A DNA stretch of 64,000 bases from Alphaproteobacteria bacterium (GTDB lineage: Bacteria; Pseudomonadota; Alphaproteobacteria; UBA2966), in NCBI GenBank assembly GCA_018654745.1, contig JABILA010000141.1:1-64000 (forward strand), in the 5' to 3' direction. Below, piece after piece: positions 19,509 through 28,317 of the stretch. Each line of letters starts with the position of its first letter. Position 1 is the stretch's first letter. Under the pieces are notes generated by a model. It saw only the letters and a list, made by a program, of their open reading frames with translations. It was not told the origin of the DNA and searched no databases. Made by a program: the position numbers and the translations under genes.

Positions 19509-20225
19509 TTATGACGGCATCTCGACGACCAGACGCTCGCCATTGCGGGTGCAGGCAGGGTCAGCCAGATCGACAAAGACATCCGTGATTGAGGCAGGGT
19601 CCGGCAATGTTGACGGGTCTTCTCCAGGCATGGCGGCGGCACGCATGGCTGTGCGGACGATGCCGGGTTCGATGATATTTGCCTGGGCATTTGTTTTGCC
19701 AAGTTCTGCGGCGTAAGTGGTCACCATACATTCAAGGGCAGCCTTGCTGATGGCGTAACCACCCCAATAGGCAAATCCGCCTTTGGCGACGCCGGAAGTT
19801 ACGAACATCGCACGGCCAGCGTCAGAAGCACGTAACAGGGGATCAAGCGACCGGATCAGGCGCCAGTTTGCCGTGACGTTCACCGCCATGATCTGATCCC
19901 AGTCCGTCGGTTTGATGTGACCCATGGGCGTGAGACTGCCAAGAATTGCAGCGTTCCCCACAAGGATATCAAGTTTGCCCCAGCGTTCGGCAATGGCACC
20001 GCCAAGACGGTCGATGCCGTCATAATCAGTGATATCAAGCGGCACGAGGGTCGCAGAGCTGCCTGCAGCCTGAACCCGGTCATCCAGGTCTTCAAGACCA
20101 CCAACAGTTCGGGCGACGGCGATGATGTGCGCGCCCTCCATGGCAAAGCGTTCAGCAACAGCGGCACCTATACCGCGCGACGCACCTGTGACCACGGCAA
20201 CCCGGCCTTCAAGTCTTTTGCTCAT
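19509..20225 (-). CDS. Short-chain dehydrogenase/reductase
   Basis: A 238-residue classical SDR: TGASRGIG (13-20) binds NAD(P), NAA (91-93) is the structural motif, and Ser144, Tyr157 and Lys161 (YAISK) form the active site. The Arg after TGAS and the lack of an acidic residue ending strand 2 (AVARTVGG) suggest NADP(H). It resembles the oxidoreductases often found next to purF in alphaproteobacteria, whose substrate is undefined. Its ATG overlaps the purF stop by 4 nt (ATGA), so translation is coupled to purine synthesis, but a metabolic link is inference only. Confidence 0.87.
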   Translation of the reverse strand: MSKRLEGRVAVVTGASRGIGAAVAERFAMEGAHIIAVARTVGGLEDLDDRVQAAGSSATLVPLDITDYDGIDRLGGAIAERWGKLDILVGNAAILGSLTPMGHIKPTDWDQIMAVNVTANWRLIRSLDPLLRASDAGRAMFVTSGVAKGGFAYWGGYAISKAALECMVTTYAAELGKTNAQANIIEPGIVRTAMRAAAMPGEDPSTLPDPASITDVFVDLADPACTRNGERLVVEMPS

Positions 20226-21736
20226 CCGTTTTGTTCTGCCAGCAAGGAAAGTTGTGCTGTTCCGGCACCGCTGTCCAGATCAGACAGGGAGATCGGATAT
20301 TCGCCCGAGAAACAGGCATCGCAATAATGGGGTGCTGCCGGATCGCGTCCGGCTTCCTGACCCATGGCACGATAAAGACCGTCCATGGAAATATAGGCCA
20401 GGCTTTCAACGCCGATATGTTTGCGCAATTCTTCAAGGTCGAGGTTCGCTGCAACCAGCTTGTCGCTGTCGGGCGTATCAACTCCATAGTGACAGGAATG
20501 CAGGGTCGGCGGGCTGGCGATCCGCATATGAACTTCGGCGGCACCCGCGGCCCGGACCATTTCAACGATCTTGGTTGAGGTCGTGCCGCGCACAATTGAA
20601 TCGTCGACCAGAATAACCTTTTTGCCTTCGATATAGGCCCGGTTGGCATTGTGCTTTAGCTTTACGCCCAGGTGACGAATTGAATCTGTTGGTTCGATAA
20701 AAGTTCGTCCGACATAGTGATTTCGAATAATACCAAGTTCGAACGGTATGCCGGATTGTTCTGCATATCCCATGGCGGCTGGATTACCTGAATCCGGGAC
20801 AGGTACAACGATGTCAGCATCGACAGGTGATTCGATGGCCAGCTGGGCACCGATGCGCTTGCGGGCTTCATAGACATTGGTGCCGTCGACCACGCTGTCG
20901 GGGCGGGCAAAATAGATATATTCAAAGACACACAGGCGCGACTTGGCGGCGGCAAAGGGGCGGATACTCTGAATGCCGTTGTCGTCAATGATCACCAGCT
21001 CACCTGGTTCAACATCGCGCACATAGTCGGCGCCGATGATGTCCAGGGCACAGGTTTCCGAGGCGAGAATAATCGCATCGTCGATCTTGCCCATGACCAG
21101 CGGCCGCACACCCAGCGGGTCTCGCACGCCGTACAAGGCATTTTCAGTCATACCAACCAGGGAATAAGCGCCTTCAACACCCTGCAGGGCGTCGACAATC
21201 CTGTTGGTAACCGTATTGGCCCAACTGGTAGAAATCATATGGATCAGCACTTCACTGTCGGTCGTGCTGTGGAATATCGAACCCCGATTAACAAGTTCCC
21301 GACGTAACGTCAGGGCGTTTGTGAGATTGCCGTTGTGGGCGATGGCGAGGCCACCGAAGGCAAATTCAGCAAACAGGGGCTGCACATTGCGCACCAGGGT
21401 TTCACCCGTGGTGGAATAGCGCACGTGACCGATGGCGCTTTTTCCAACCAGGCTGTCCATGACTTTTTGCGAGCTGAAAATATCGCCGACGAGGCCGAGA
21501 TTGCGATGGGTGTTAAACCGGTTTCCATCGTAGGAAACGATACCCGCTGATTCTTGCCCCCTGTGCTGCAAGGCGTGTAATCCGAGGGCTGTATGGGCTG
21601 CTGCATCCTGATGGCCAAAAATGCCAAAGACGCCACATTCCTCGCGCAGTTTATCGTCGTCGAAAGGCGTGCCTGTACCTGCCGGGATTGCCATTTCAGA
21701 CTTGAGAGCCGGTGGAGTACTGCTACGCGTTTTCAT
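20222..21736 (-). CDS. purF: Amidophosphoribosyltransferase
   Basis: A 504-residue enzyme that makes 5-phosphoribosylamine from PRPP and glutamine, the first step of purine synthesis. The N-terminal Ntn amidotransferase nucleophile is Cys34 in REECGVFGIFG, exposed after removal of a 33-residue propeptide. The phosphoribosyltransferase loop is VILVDDSIVRGTT. YCDACFSGEYP near the C-terminus matches the Cys pair of the Bacillus-type enzyme, which carries a structural 4Fe-4S cluster and a propeptide, unlike the E. coli form. cvpA lies 2 nt upstream and the SDR overlaps downstream. Confidence 0.96.
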   Translation of the reverse strand: MKTRSSTPPALKSEMAIPAGTGTPFDDDKLREECGVFGIFGHQDAAAHTALGLHALQHRGQESAGIVSYDGNRFNTHRNLGLVGDIFSSQKVMDSLVGKSAIGHVRYSTTGETLVRNVQPLFAEFAFGGLAIAHNGNLTNALTLRRELVNRGSIFHSTTDSEVLIHMISTSWANTVTNRIVDALQGVEGAYSLVGMTENALYGVRDPLGVRPLVMGKIDDAIILASETCALDIIGADYVRDVEPGELVIIDDNGIQSIRPFAAAKSRLCVFEYIYFARPDSVVDGTNVYEARKRIGAQLAIESPVDADIVVPVPDSGNPAAMGYAEQSGIPFELGIIRNHYVGRTFIEPTDSIRHLGVKLKHNANRAYIEGKKVILVDDSIVRGTTSTKIVEMVRAAGAAEVHMRIASPPTLHSCHYGVDTPDSDKLVAANLDLEELRKHIGVESLAYISMDGLYRAMGQEAGRDPAAPHYCDACFSGEYPISLSDLDSGAGTAQLSLLAEQNG

Positions 21737-21738
21737 GG

Positions 21739-22416
21739 TTATTCCTGCTTGGTCTGGATCAATTTATCCAGCTGGTTCCGGGGTGCGTCCTTGTACCCCA
21801 TAAATCCTTTAGAGTCTTTCCCTGTTTCATCGTCAGAGGGACTTAATGCCCGTTCCAGCTGACCACCGCTGAGATCGTTGATTTTCCTCAACTCATCCAG
21901 GGCGCGTTCGAGATAATCACGGATTGTCAGGGTTTGCGGCACCATTCGGACCGAGATTTCAGCACCTCTATGTACCCATTTTGTCAATTTTGCCTGGGAG
22001 ACGACATCGGGTTGTTTATCTGCCGGGACCAATTGCGCCAAAAGCAGATAGGCGACAATGACGATAATTGCGCCTCTGGCCAGACCAAACAAGAAGCCTA
22101 ACGAGCGATCAAGGGGGCCAATGGAGCTATCCCGCACACGCGAAGCGATCTGGTGGCTGAGTATGGAAAAAACAACCAGACTGGCAATAAACAAGCCAAT
22201 GAACGTCGTGGCATCTGCAATCACGCCTTTTGGCAAATACATCGCCACATAGGGTTTGACCGGGTCGTAGAGATAGAGGGCGGAGAAGAACGCGCCGATC
22301 CAGCCACCGATGGCCAGCACTTCCTTGACGAAACCGCGAGAGAACGCGAACAGAGCGGACAGTAACAGGACGATAACGATAATGCCGTCAAGCACATTGA
22401 CCGGAAGTTCATTCAT
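21739..22416 (-). CDS. cvpA: CvpA family inner-membrane protein
   Basis: A 225-residue protein with four predicted transmembrane helices (starting LDGIIVIVLLLSALFAFSRG, then helices near 30-50, 65-85 and 105-125) and a soluble C-terminal tail rich in charged residues. It belongs to the colicin V production family, which in enterobacteria affects bile and envelope stress tolerance and is co-transcribed with purF. That linkage is preserved here: it ends 2 nt before purF. The start overlaps the end of radA by 8 nt. The molecular function is not established. Confidence 0.9.
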   Translation of the reverse strand: MNELPVNVLDGIIVIVLLLSALFAFSRGFVKEVLAIGGWIGAFFSALYLYDPVKPYVAMYLPKGVIADATTFIGLFIASLVVFSILSHQIASRVRDSSIGPLDRSLGFLFGLARGAIIVIVAYLLLAQLVPADKQPDVVSQAKLTKWVHRGAEISVRMVPQTLTIRDYLERALDELRKINDLSGGQLERALSPSDDETGKDSKGFMGYKDAPRNQLDKLIQTKQE

Positions 22417-23800
22417 CGTCTGAACCTCCTACGGCGCGCAAAGGTGGTGCATCGCCAAACATAGCCACAAGCTCATGAACAGCAGAGATTTCACTGACGG
22501 CCAGGTCCGGTTCCTTCTTGCGACCGGCAGGTGGCGACAAGGCACGTTCGAACCCCAGCTTGGCCGCTTCTTTCAGGCGTACATCGGCCTGACTGACCGG
22601 GCGAACTTCACCGGAGAGCCCAATTTCACCAAAGGCAACGGCACCGTCGGGGACCGGAACACCTGTCAGGGAAGATACCAGGGCTGCGGCAACGGCCAGG
22701 TCTGCACCAGGCTCGTGGACACGAAGACCACCGGCAACATTGAGGTAAATATCGTTTCCGGCAAGGTTCAGACCGCCCCGGGCATCCAGAACGGCCATGA
22801 CCATGGCCAGACGGGCGCTGTCCCAGCCGACGACGGCGCGACGTGGGGTCGCCAGCGGGGATGATGTGACCAGTGCCTGGATTTCCACCAGAACGGGCCG
22901 GGTGCCTTCGATGCCAGCAAAAACACAGCTGCCACTGACCCGACCACCATCCTGTGGCAGGAACAGGGCAGAGGGGTTGGAAACTTCGGCAAGGCCAGCG
23001 TCGGTCATCTCAAAAACACCGATTTCGTCGCCAGGGCCAAAGCGGTTCTTGACCGCGCGCAGAATCCGGAACTGGTGACCGCGCTCGCCTTCGAAATACA
23101 GGACCGTATCAACCATGTGTTCCAGCACACGTGGTCCGGCAATCTGGCCATCCTTGGTCACGTGGCCGACCAACATCACGGAAATGCCCCGATGCTTGGC
23201 CATGCGAATGAATTCCTGGGCACTGGCGCGAACCTGGCCGACGCTGCCGGGCGCTGATTCAAGGTTGTCGACAAACATGGTCTGGATGGAATCGATGACC
23301 ACACATTTAGGTGCTTCGCCGCCTTCCAGTGAACTCAGGATATCCCGGACACTGGTGGCCGCAGCCAGATCGACGTTTGATTTCTCGAGGCCCAGACGAC
23401 GGGCGCGCATGCGAACCTGTTCAACGGCTTCCTCGCCTGAGATATAGGCGACAGCGACGCCACTGTTTGCCAGTGCCGCCATGGCCTGGAGCAAAAGCGT
23501 TGATTTGCCGATGCCGGGGTCGCCTCCAATCAGGATGGCGGAACCCGCGACAAGACCACCACCCAGCACTCGGTCAAACTCCGCGATGCCGGTTTTCTGG
23601 CGCGGGCTTTCAGGTGAAGTGCCATTCAGGGGGACAAAGTCTATTTTCCGGCCCTTGCCAGCGGTCAGCCCTTTGGGCGTTGTTGTCGCGACTTCCTCGA
23701 CCAGGGAATTCCATTCCTGACAGGCGTCGCACTGGCCAGCCCATTTGTTGCTTGTGGCCCCACAGGACTGGCATACATATTGACGGATTGCCTTTGCCAT
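22409..23800 (-). CDS. radA: DNA repair protein RadA (Sms)
   Basis: A 463-residue RecA-like branch-migration ATPase. The N-terminal zinc finger has Cys10, Cys13, Cys24 and Cys27 (CQSC...CDAC); Walker A is GGDPGIGKST (92-101); the RadA-specific KNRFG is at 251-255; and the last ~150 residues form a Lon-protease-like domain without the catalytic Ser context. It extends recombination D-loops during homologous recombination and transformation. ATG at 23800 (AGGAAGA upstream) gives the canonical MAKAIRQYVCQSCG start; a 26-residue upstream extension is not family-like. It lies 31 nt after mlaF and overlaps cvpA. Confidence 0.96.
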   Translation of the reverse strand: MAKAIRQYVCQSCGATSNKWAGQCDACQEWNSLVEEVATTTPKGLTAGKGRKIDFVPLNGTSPESPRQKTGIAEFDRVLGGGLVAGSAILIGGDPGIGKSTLLLQAMAALANSGVAVAYISGEEAVEQVRMRARRLGLEKSNVDLAAATSVRDILSSLEGGEAPKCVVIDSIQTMFVDNLESAPGSVGQVRASAQEFIRMAKHRGISVMLVGHVTKDGQIAGPRVLEHMVDTVLYFEGERGHQFRILRAVKNRFGPGDEIGVFEMTDAGLAEVSNPSALFLPQDGGRVSGSCVFAGIEGTRPVLVEIQALVTSSPLATPRRAVVGWDSARLAMVMAVLDARGGLNLAGNDIYLNVAGGLRVHEPGADLAVAAALVSSLTGVPVPDGAVAFGEIGLSGEVRPVSQADVRLKEAAKLGFERALSPPAGRKKEPDLAVSEISAVHELVAMFGDAPPLRAVGGSDDE

Positions 23801-23831
23801 CAGTTGATCTTCCTGAAAAGCAAAACTGTGT

Positions 23832-24614
23832 TCATGGGCGCAGGACTTCCATCTGGATTGGCCCTTCGGCGCGACCAAAGATAAACTGGTCGACGTGGGC
23901 GTTGCCTGAATGATCGACTTCTTCGGTCGGACCTGCCCAGATAATCTTGCCTTTGTAGATCATGGCGATGCGGTCGGCTATTTTCCGGGCGCTGGCCATG
24001 TCATGGGTAATCGACAAGGTGCTGGCACCCAGTTCCTGAACACAATCAACAATCAGGTCGTTGATGACGTCACCCATGATCGGATCAAGGCCGGTGGTGG
24101 GTTCGTCAAAGAAAATGATTTCTGGTTCGGTGGCAATGGCGCGGGCAAGGCCGACGCGTTTTTGCATGCCGCCAGACAGTTCCGCCGGGCTGAGTTCCCC
24201 GACATCTTCGCCCAGACCAACCTGAGCCATTTTTGTCAGAGCAACGCCCTTGGCATCATCACGGGACATGCCGCGACCCTGGATTAATCCGAAGGCGACA
24301 TTTTCCCAGACTTTCAGACTGTCGAACAAAGCGGCGCTTTGGAACAGCATGCCGAATTTTTCCAGCACCCGGTCCCGTTCCTTGCCACGCATACCGACGA
24401 CTTCCTCGCCATCAACCTTGATGCTGCCCTGTTCCGGGTGCAACAGGCCCAGGACACATTTCAGCATGACAGATTTGCCGGTGCCTGAGCCGCCAATGAC
24501 CACGACTGATTCTCCCTGACCGACTTCAAGGTCAAGACCATCCAGCACGACTTTCGGACCGAAAGACTTGTGCACATCGCGCATGACGATCTTGGCTGGA
24601 TTTTGCGTGCTCAT
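23832..24614 (-). CDS. mlaF: ABC transporter ATP-binding protein, MlaF family
   Basis: A 260-residue ABC ATPase: Walker A GGSGTGKS (41-48), signature LSGGMQKRVGLARAI, Walker B IIFFDEPTTGLDP, and the switch His in STLSITHDM. The sequence between Walker A and the signature (KFGMLFQSAALFDSLKVWENVAFGL, read as two halves) is typical of MlaF/Ttg2A, which powers phospholipid movement between the membranes to keep outer-leaflet asymmetry. It overlaps its permease gene by 4 nt. The MCE-domain protein (MlaD) that normally completes the transporter is not in this window, so it must be encoded elsewhere. Confidence 0.9.
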   Translation of the reverse strand: MSTQNPAKIVMRDVHKSFGPKVVLDGLDLEVGQGESVVVIGGSGTGKSVMLKCVLGLLHPEQGSIKVDGEEVVGMRGKERDRVLEKFGMLFQSAALFDSLKVWENVAFGLIQGRGMSRDDAKGVALTKMAQVGLGEDVGELSPAELSGGMQKRVGLARAIATEPEIIFFDEPTTGLDPIMGDVINDLIVDCVQELGASTLSITHDMASARKIADRIAMIYKGKIIWAGPTEEVDHSGNAHVDQFIFGRAEGPIQMEVLRP

Positions 24615-25399
24615 ATGTCGAAAAACAGTTCAGTGATGATGTAGTTGGCCGCGAGGATCAAGATGGAGGCAGAGACAACCGCGTTCGTCGTTGCTGCGCC
24701 AACACCCTGGGCACCACCACGACTGTGGTATCCGGGGTAGCAGCCCATCAGGGAAACAATGAACCCAAATGCCGAGGCCTTTACCAGGCCCGAGACAACG
24801 TCGATCTGTTCAAGAAATTCAAAGGTATTGTCGATGTAACTTGCGGAATTGAAGCCCAGTTTTTCTGTACCGACAAGGTAGCCGCCCATGACCCCGATGA
24901 TATCCGCCACCAACACCAGAAGCGGCAGCATCAGAGCACCGGCGATCAGACGCGGGACCACAAGATATTTGAAGGGATTGGTACTGAGCGTGGTGAGGGC
25001 GTCGATCTGTTCTGTGACCCGCATGGTGCCGATCTCTGCGGCCATAGCGGCACCAACCCGTCCGGCGACCATCAATCCGGTCAGCACAGGTCCAAGTTCG
25101 CGTGTGATGCCGATGACAACAATCGTCGCGACAGCACCTTCGGCATTAAATCTTGATGACCCGGAATAGATTTGCAGGGCCAGCACCATACCCGTGAACA
25201 CGGCTGTCATGCCGACGACCGGCAGGGAATAATAGCCGATGGACATCATCTGACGGAAAAGCAGGCGGGGGAAAATTGGCGGCGTTACACAATGGCTCAG
25301 CGCGGTTGCGGTGAAAACCGACAAGCGACCAGTGGCTGCCATGAAAGCCAGAAAGATGCGGCCAATGGCGGCCAGAAAATTTGTACTGACTGCGACCAC
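24611..25399 (-). CDS. mlaE: ABC transporter permease, MlaE family
   Basis: A 262-residue inner-membrane permease with five to six hydrophobic segments and the MlaE signature ELGPVLTGLMVAGRVGAAMAAEIGTMRVTEQIDAL (read as two parts), which contains the coupling and EIGTM motifs. With MlaF it forms the core of the retrograde/anterograde phospholipid ABC transporter. The start is GTG at 25399, 5 nt after the alanine racemase stop. The stop overlaps mlaF (ATGA). The block alr-mlaE-mlaF-radA is tightly packed and probably one transcript. Confidence 0.9.
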   Translation of the reverse strand: MVAVSTNFLAAIGRIFLAFMAATGRLSVFTATALSHCVTPPIFPRLLFRQMMSIGYYSLPVVGMTAVFTGMVLALQIYSGSSRFNAEGAVATIVVIGITRELGPVLTGLMVAGRVGAAMAAEIGTMRVTEQIDALTTLSTNPFKYLVVPRLIAGALMLPLLVLVADIIGVMGGYLVGTEKLGFNSASYIDNTFEFLEQIDVVSGLVKASAFGFIVSLMGCYPGYHSRGGAQGVGAATTNAVVSASILILAANYIITELFFDI

Positions 25400-25404
25400 G
25401 CGGC

Positions 25405-26553
25405 TCAGGCTCCACCAATGTATGTGCGTTTGAAACGGCGACCCAGACGGGTAAATAATTCGTAATCGACAGTATCTGCAGCCGGGGCCAGTTCATCCGA
25501 AGGGACGTCACCGCCCAGCAGGTTAACTTCACATCCAGGTATTGAAAGGTGCTCGGGCACGTCTGTTACATCCACTGTGATCAAATCCATGGAAACCCGT
25601 CCTACAACCGGTATCCGAATACCGTCAATTACGGCAAATCCGCGATTGCCCAATGACCGGGGATATCCGTCTGCATAACCGACAGGAATCGTTGCAATCC
25701 GGGCCGGTCCAGTCGCCCGGTGCGTGGCACCATAGCCAACGCCCTGGGGGCTGTCAATCTTGCGGACCTGCAGGATTTTTGCTTTTAAATGAACGACTTC
25801 GGACATGGGATTGGGGCCGCTGCCAAAGGGATTGCCGCCGTACAGGGCCAGCCCGACACGGGCGACGTCAAAGTGATATTCAGGACCTAAAAGGATACCG
25901 GCACCGTTTGCCAAACTGGCTTCTGCATCCGGAAAACGGGCAGCAATTTCCTGGAAACTGTTACGCTGGATCAGGTTGTTCGGATTGTCGGGTTCGTCGC
26001 CACTGGCGAGGTGAGTCATGACAAGCTTCAGGTCGACGCTGGACAATCTGTTGTGCTCAGCCAGCAAGGTTTGAAATTCATCGTCGGGCAAACCCAGCCG
26101 GGCCATGCCGGTGTCGACATGCAAGGCGGCAGACCACAAGGCATTGTCGCTTGTCGCAGCACCAGACCAGTCTTCGATCTGACCCAGATGATTAAGCACA
26201 GGAATCAGGTTGTGCGCGCGAAATTCTGATATTTCGGATTTGTTGACGCCGGCCAGGACGTAAATTTCTGGCTCAGGCCCGAGAATTTCACGAAGCTCAA
26301 TGCCTTCGCCCAGCACAGCAACAAAATAGATCCGGCATCCGGCCTTGAATAATGCCGGGGCGGCAAAGGGCTGGCCGGTACCATAGGCATTGGCTTTGAC
26401 CGCTGCACCAACGTGGCGTCCGGTAAACTTCTTTGACAGCCATTTGTAATTGGCCATCAGGGCATCAAGATTGATTGTCAGGGTCGCGGCAGCGTGGTCC
26501 GGGCCGGAAGAATGTGAGGGTGTTTCAGATTGTGCGCTAGAAACCGACGTCAT
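25405..26553 (-). CDS. alr: Alanine racemase
   Basis: A 382-residue fold-type III PLP enzyme that interconverts L- and D-alanine for peptidoglycan. Lys53 in AAVKANAYGTG forms the Schiff base. The catalytic Tyr region GVGYGATHRA and the RVSMDLITVDVTD loop in the C-terminal beta domain are present. The ATG at 26553 is preferred and overlaps the dnaB end by 17 nt; a TTG at 26586 would add 11 residues inside dnaB. A Ser/Pro-rich 25-residue lead precedes the barrel. Alanine supply sits here between the replicative helicase and envelope lipid transport genes. Confidence 0.95.
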   Translation of the reverse strand: MTSVSSAQSETPSHSSGPDHAAATLTINLDALMANYKWLSKKFTGRHVGAAVKANAYGTGQPFAAPALFKAGCRIYFVAVLGEGIELREILGPEPEIYVLAGVNKSEISEFRAHNLIPVLNHLGQIEDWSGAATSDNALWSAALHVDTGMARLGLPDDEFQTLLAEHNRLSSVDLKLVMTHLASGDEPDNPNNLIQRNSFQEIAARFPDAEASLANGAGILLGPEYHFDVARVGLALYGGNPFGSGPNPMSEVVHLKAKILQVRKIDSPQGVGYGATHRATGPARIATIPVGYADGYPRSLGNRGFAVIDGIRIPVVGRVSMDLITVDVTDVPEHLSIPGCEVNLLGGDVPSDELAPAADTVDYELFTRLGRRFKRTYIGGA

Positions 26554-28066
26554 CGGGGCCGTGGTCCTCTTTTTCGAGATTGCCAAATCGGGTGAACTGG
26601 TTGCTGAAGTATACGTTCACCGTATCGGTTGGACCATGCCTCTGTTTGGCAATAATGATTTCTGCTTCACCGGCGCGACCTTCACGCTGATAATCCTCGT
26701 TCCACTGAGTCTGGCGCAGGATAAATTCGGCCTCGGTTTCGTCCTTGCGGGCGATGGCGGGGCGGGGATGCAGGCGGCTCCAGTAATATTCCTCGCGGTA
26801 CACAAACATGACCACGTCGGCGTCTTGCTCGATTGATCCTGATTCACGCAAATCCGAAAGCTGTGGACGCTTGTCATCCCGGCTTTCGACCTGACGACTG
26901 AGCTGACTGAGGGCAAGCACCGGAATGTCCAGATCCTTGGCCAGGGCCTTCAGACCCTGGGTAATTTCGGTCACTTCCTGAACCCGGCCTTCCTTGGCCG
27001 AAGAAGCCTTGATCAGCTGCAGGTAGTCAATCACCAGCATGCTGAGACCATGTTGGCGTTTCAGGCGTCGGGCGCGGGTACGGATCGCGCCGATAGACAA
27101 AGCCGGTGTGTCGTCAATGAAAAATGGCATTTCTTCCAGATCTCGCGCAACACGGGCTATGTTGTGGAAATCGTCGCTGGAAACCATGCCGCGACGGATT
27201 TTATGACCGGAGATTTCTGACTGTTCTGACAAGATACGTGTTGCCAGTTGTTCGCCCGACATCTCCAGTGAAAAGAAGCCGACAACAGCGCCATCAGACT
27301 CACCACTGAGATGTCGCGCCTTGGCTGCGTTAAAGGCAATGTTGGTTGCAAGTGCCGTTTTACCCATACTGGGTCGTCCGGCGAGGATAATCAGGTCCGA
27401 ACGGTGCATGCCACCCAGCAATTCATCAAGATCAGTCAGACCCGAGGTCACACCGGTCAGACGGGCATCGCGCTTGTAGGCGGCTTCGGCGGCAAGCACC
27501 GCCTCCGTCAGCGATGTTTTGAAAGTGTTGAATCCGCCCTCGGACACACCTTTTTCCGCTAGATCAAACAGGTGTTTCTCGGCGACTTCAATTTGTTTGG
27601 CGGCTTCGTCATCGACACCTGAATCATAGGCGCCATTGACCATTTCTTCACCAATATCAATGAGTTCACGACGCAGAAACAGATCGTATATGGCGTTGCC
27701 ATAGGCTTCTGCATTGATAATGGTCGTCGCAGCCGAGGCCAGTCGCGCGAGATAATCCGAGCCACCAACATCTGCCAGACCTTCGTCTCGCTCGAAGTAG
27801 GTTTTCAGGGTCGTCGGCGTCGCGATCTGTCCGCGTTCGACCAGTTTGTTGGCAGCTTCATAAATTCGCCCGTGTACCGGCCAGAAAAAATGATCTTCCA
27901 TCAGGAAGGCATTTACCCGGTGAATAGCCTCATTATTGATCAGAATTGCACCTAACAGTGCCTGTTCAGCCTCCGCATTGCTGGGCTGTTCCCGATAGCC
28001 GGGGCCATCGGTCTGATCGAAATCGTCGACTGGCGAAAGATGAGGTGCTGAAGAGGCATATTCCAT
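26537..28066 (-). CDS. dnaB: Replicative DNA helicase DnaB
   Basis: A 509-residue hexameric helicase. The N-terminal helical domain (about residues 30-135; NAEAEQALLGAILINN) is followed by a RecA-like domain with Walker A AGRPSMGKTA (229-238), Walker B MLVIDYLQL, and the C-terminal loop SQLSRQVESRDDKRP. It unwinds DNA at the fork and recruits DnaG. ATG at 28066 is used; a TTG six codons upstream is possible. It is the promoter-proximal gene of the minus-strand block that runs to 18.6 kb. No intein or other insertion is seen. Confidence 0.97.
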   Translation of the reverse strand: MEYASSAPHLSPVDDFDQTDGPGYREQPSNAEAEQALLGAILINNEAIHRVNAFLMEDHFFWPVHGRIYEAANKLVERGQIATPTTLKTYFERDEGLADVGGSDYLARLASAATTIINAEAYGNAIYDLFLRRELIDIGEEMVNGAYDSGVDDEAAKQIEVAEKHLFDLAEKGVSEGGFNTFKTSLTEAVLAAEAAYKRDARLTGVTSGLTDLDELLGGMHRSDLIILAGRPSMGKTALATNIAFNAAKARHLSGESDGAVVGFFSLEMSGEQLATRILSEQSEISGHKIRRGMVSSDDFHNIARVARDLEEMPFFIDDTPALSIGAIRTRARRLKRQHGLSMLVIDYLQLIKASSAKEGRVQEVTEITQGLKALAKDLDIPVLALSQLSRQVESRDDKRPQLSDLRESGSIEQDADVVMFVYREEYYWSRLHPRPAIARKDETEAEFILRQTQWNEDYQREGRAGEAEIIIAKQRHGPTDTVNVYFSNQFTRFGNLEKEDHGPDDVGF

Positions 28067-28317
28067 GGGCGGCACTATACGCAATCAAACCAGGAAAGTG
28101 CACTGGCGTATTTGTTTCAGGGCTCAGGTTTATGTGTACAAGTGTCGATTTAATAACGTGAATCATGGGGATAACTTTTCATCTCCCGCGGATTACCTGA
28201 TCAGTTGGGCCTGATCGGTCATCCTGTGGACAGGTTCCATTTGCTCCGGTCTTGACGACCCGCAGTGATTGACTTCAGATATTAGAAACCAGGGCCCAGA
28301 TTCTCTCTTTTCGGGAA

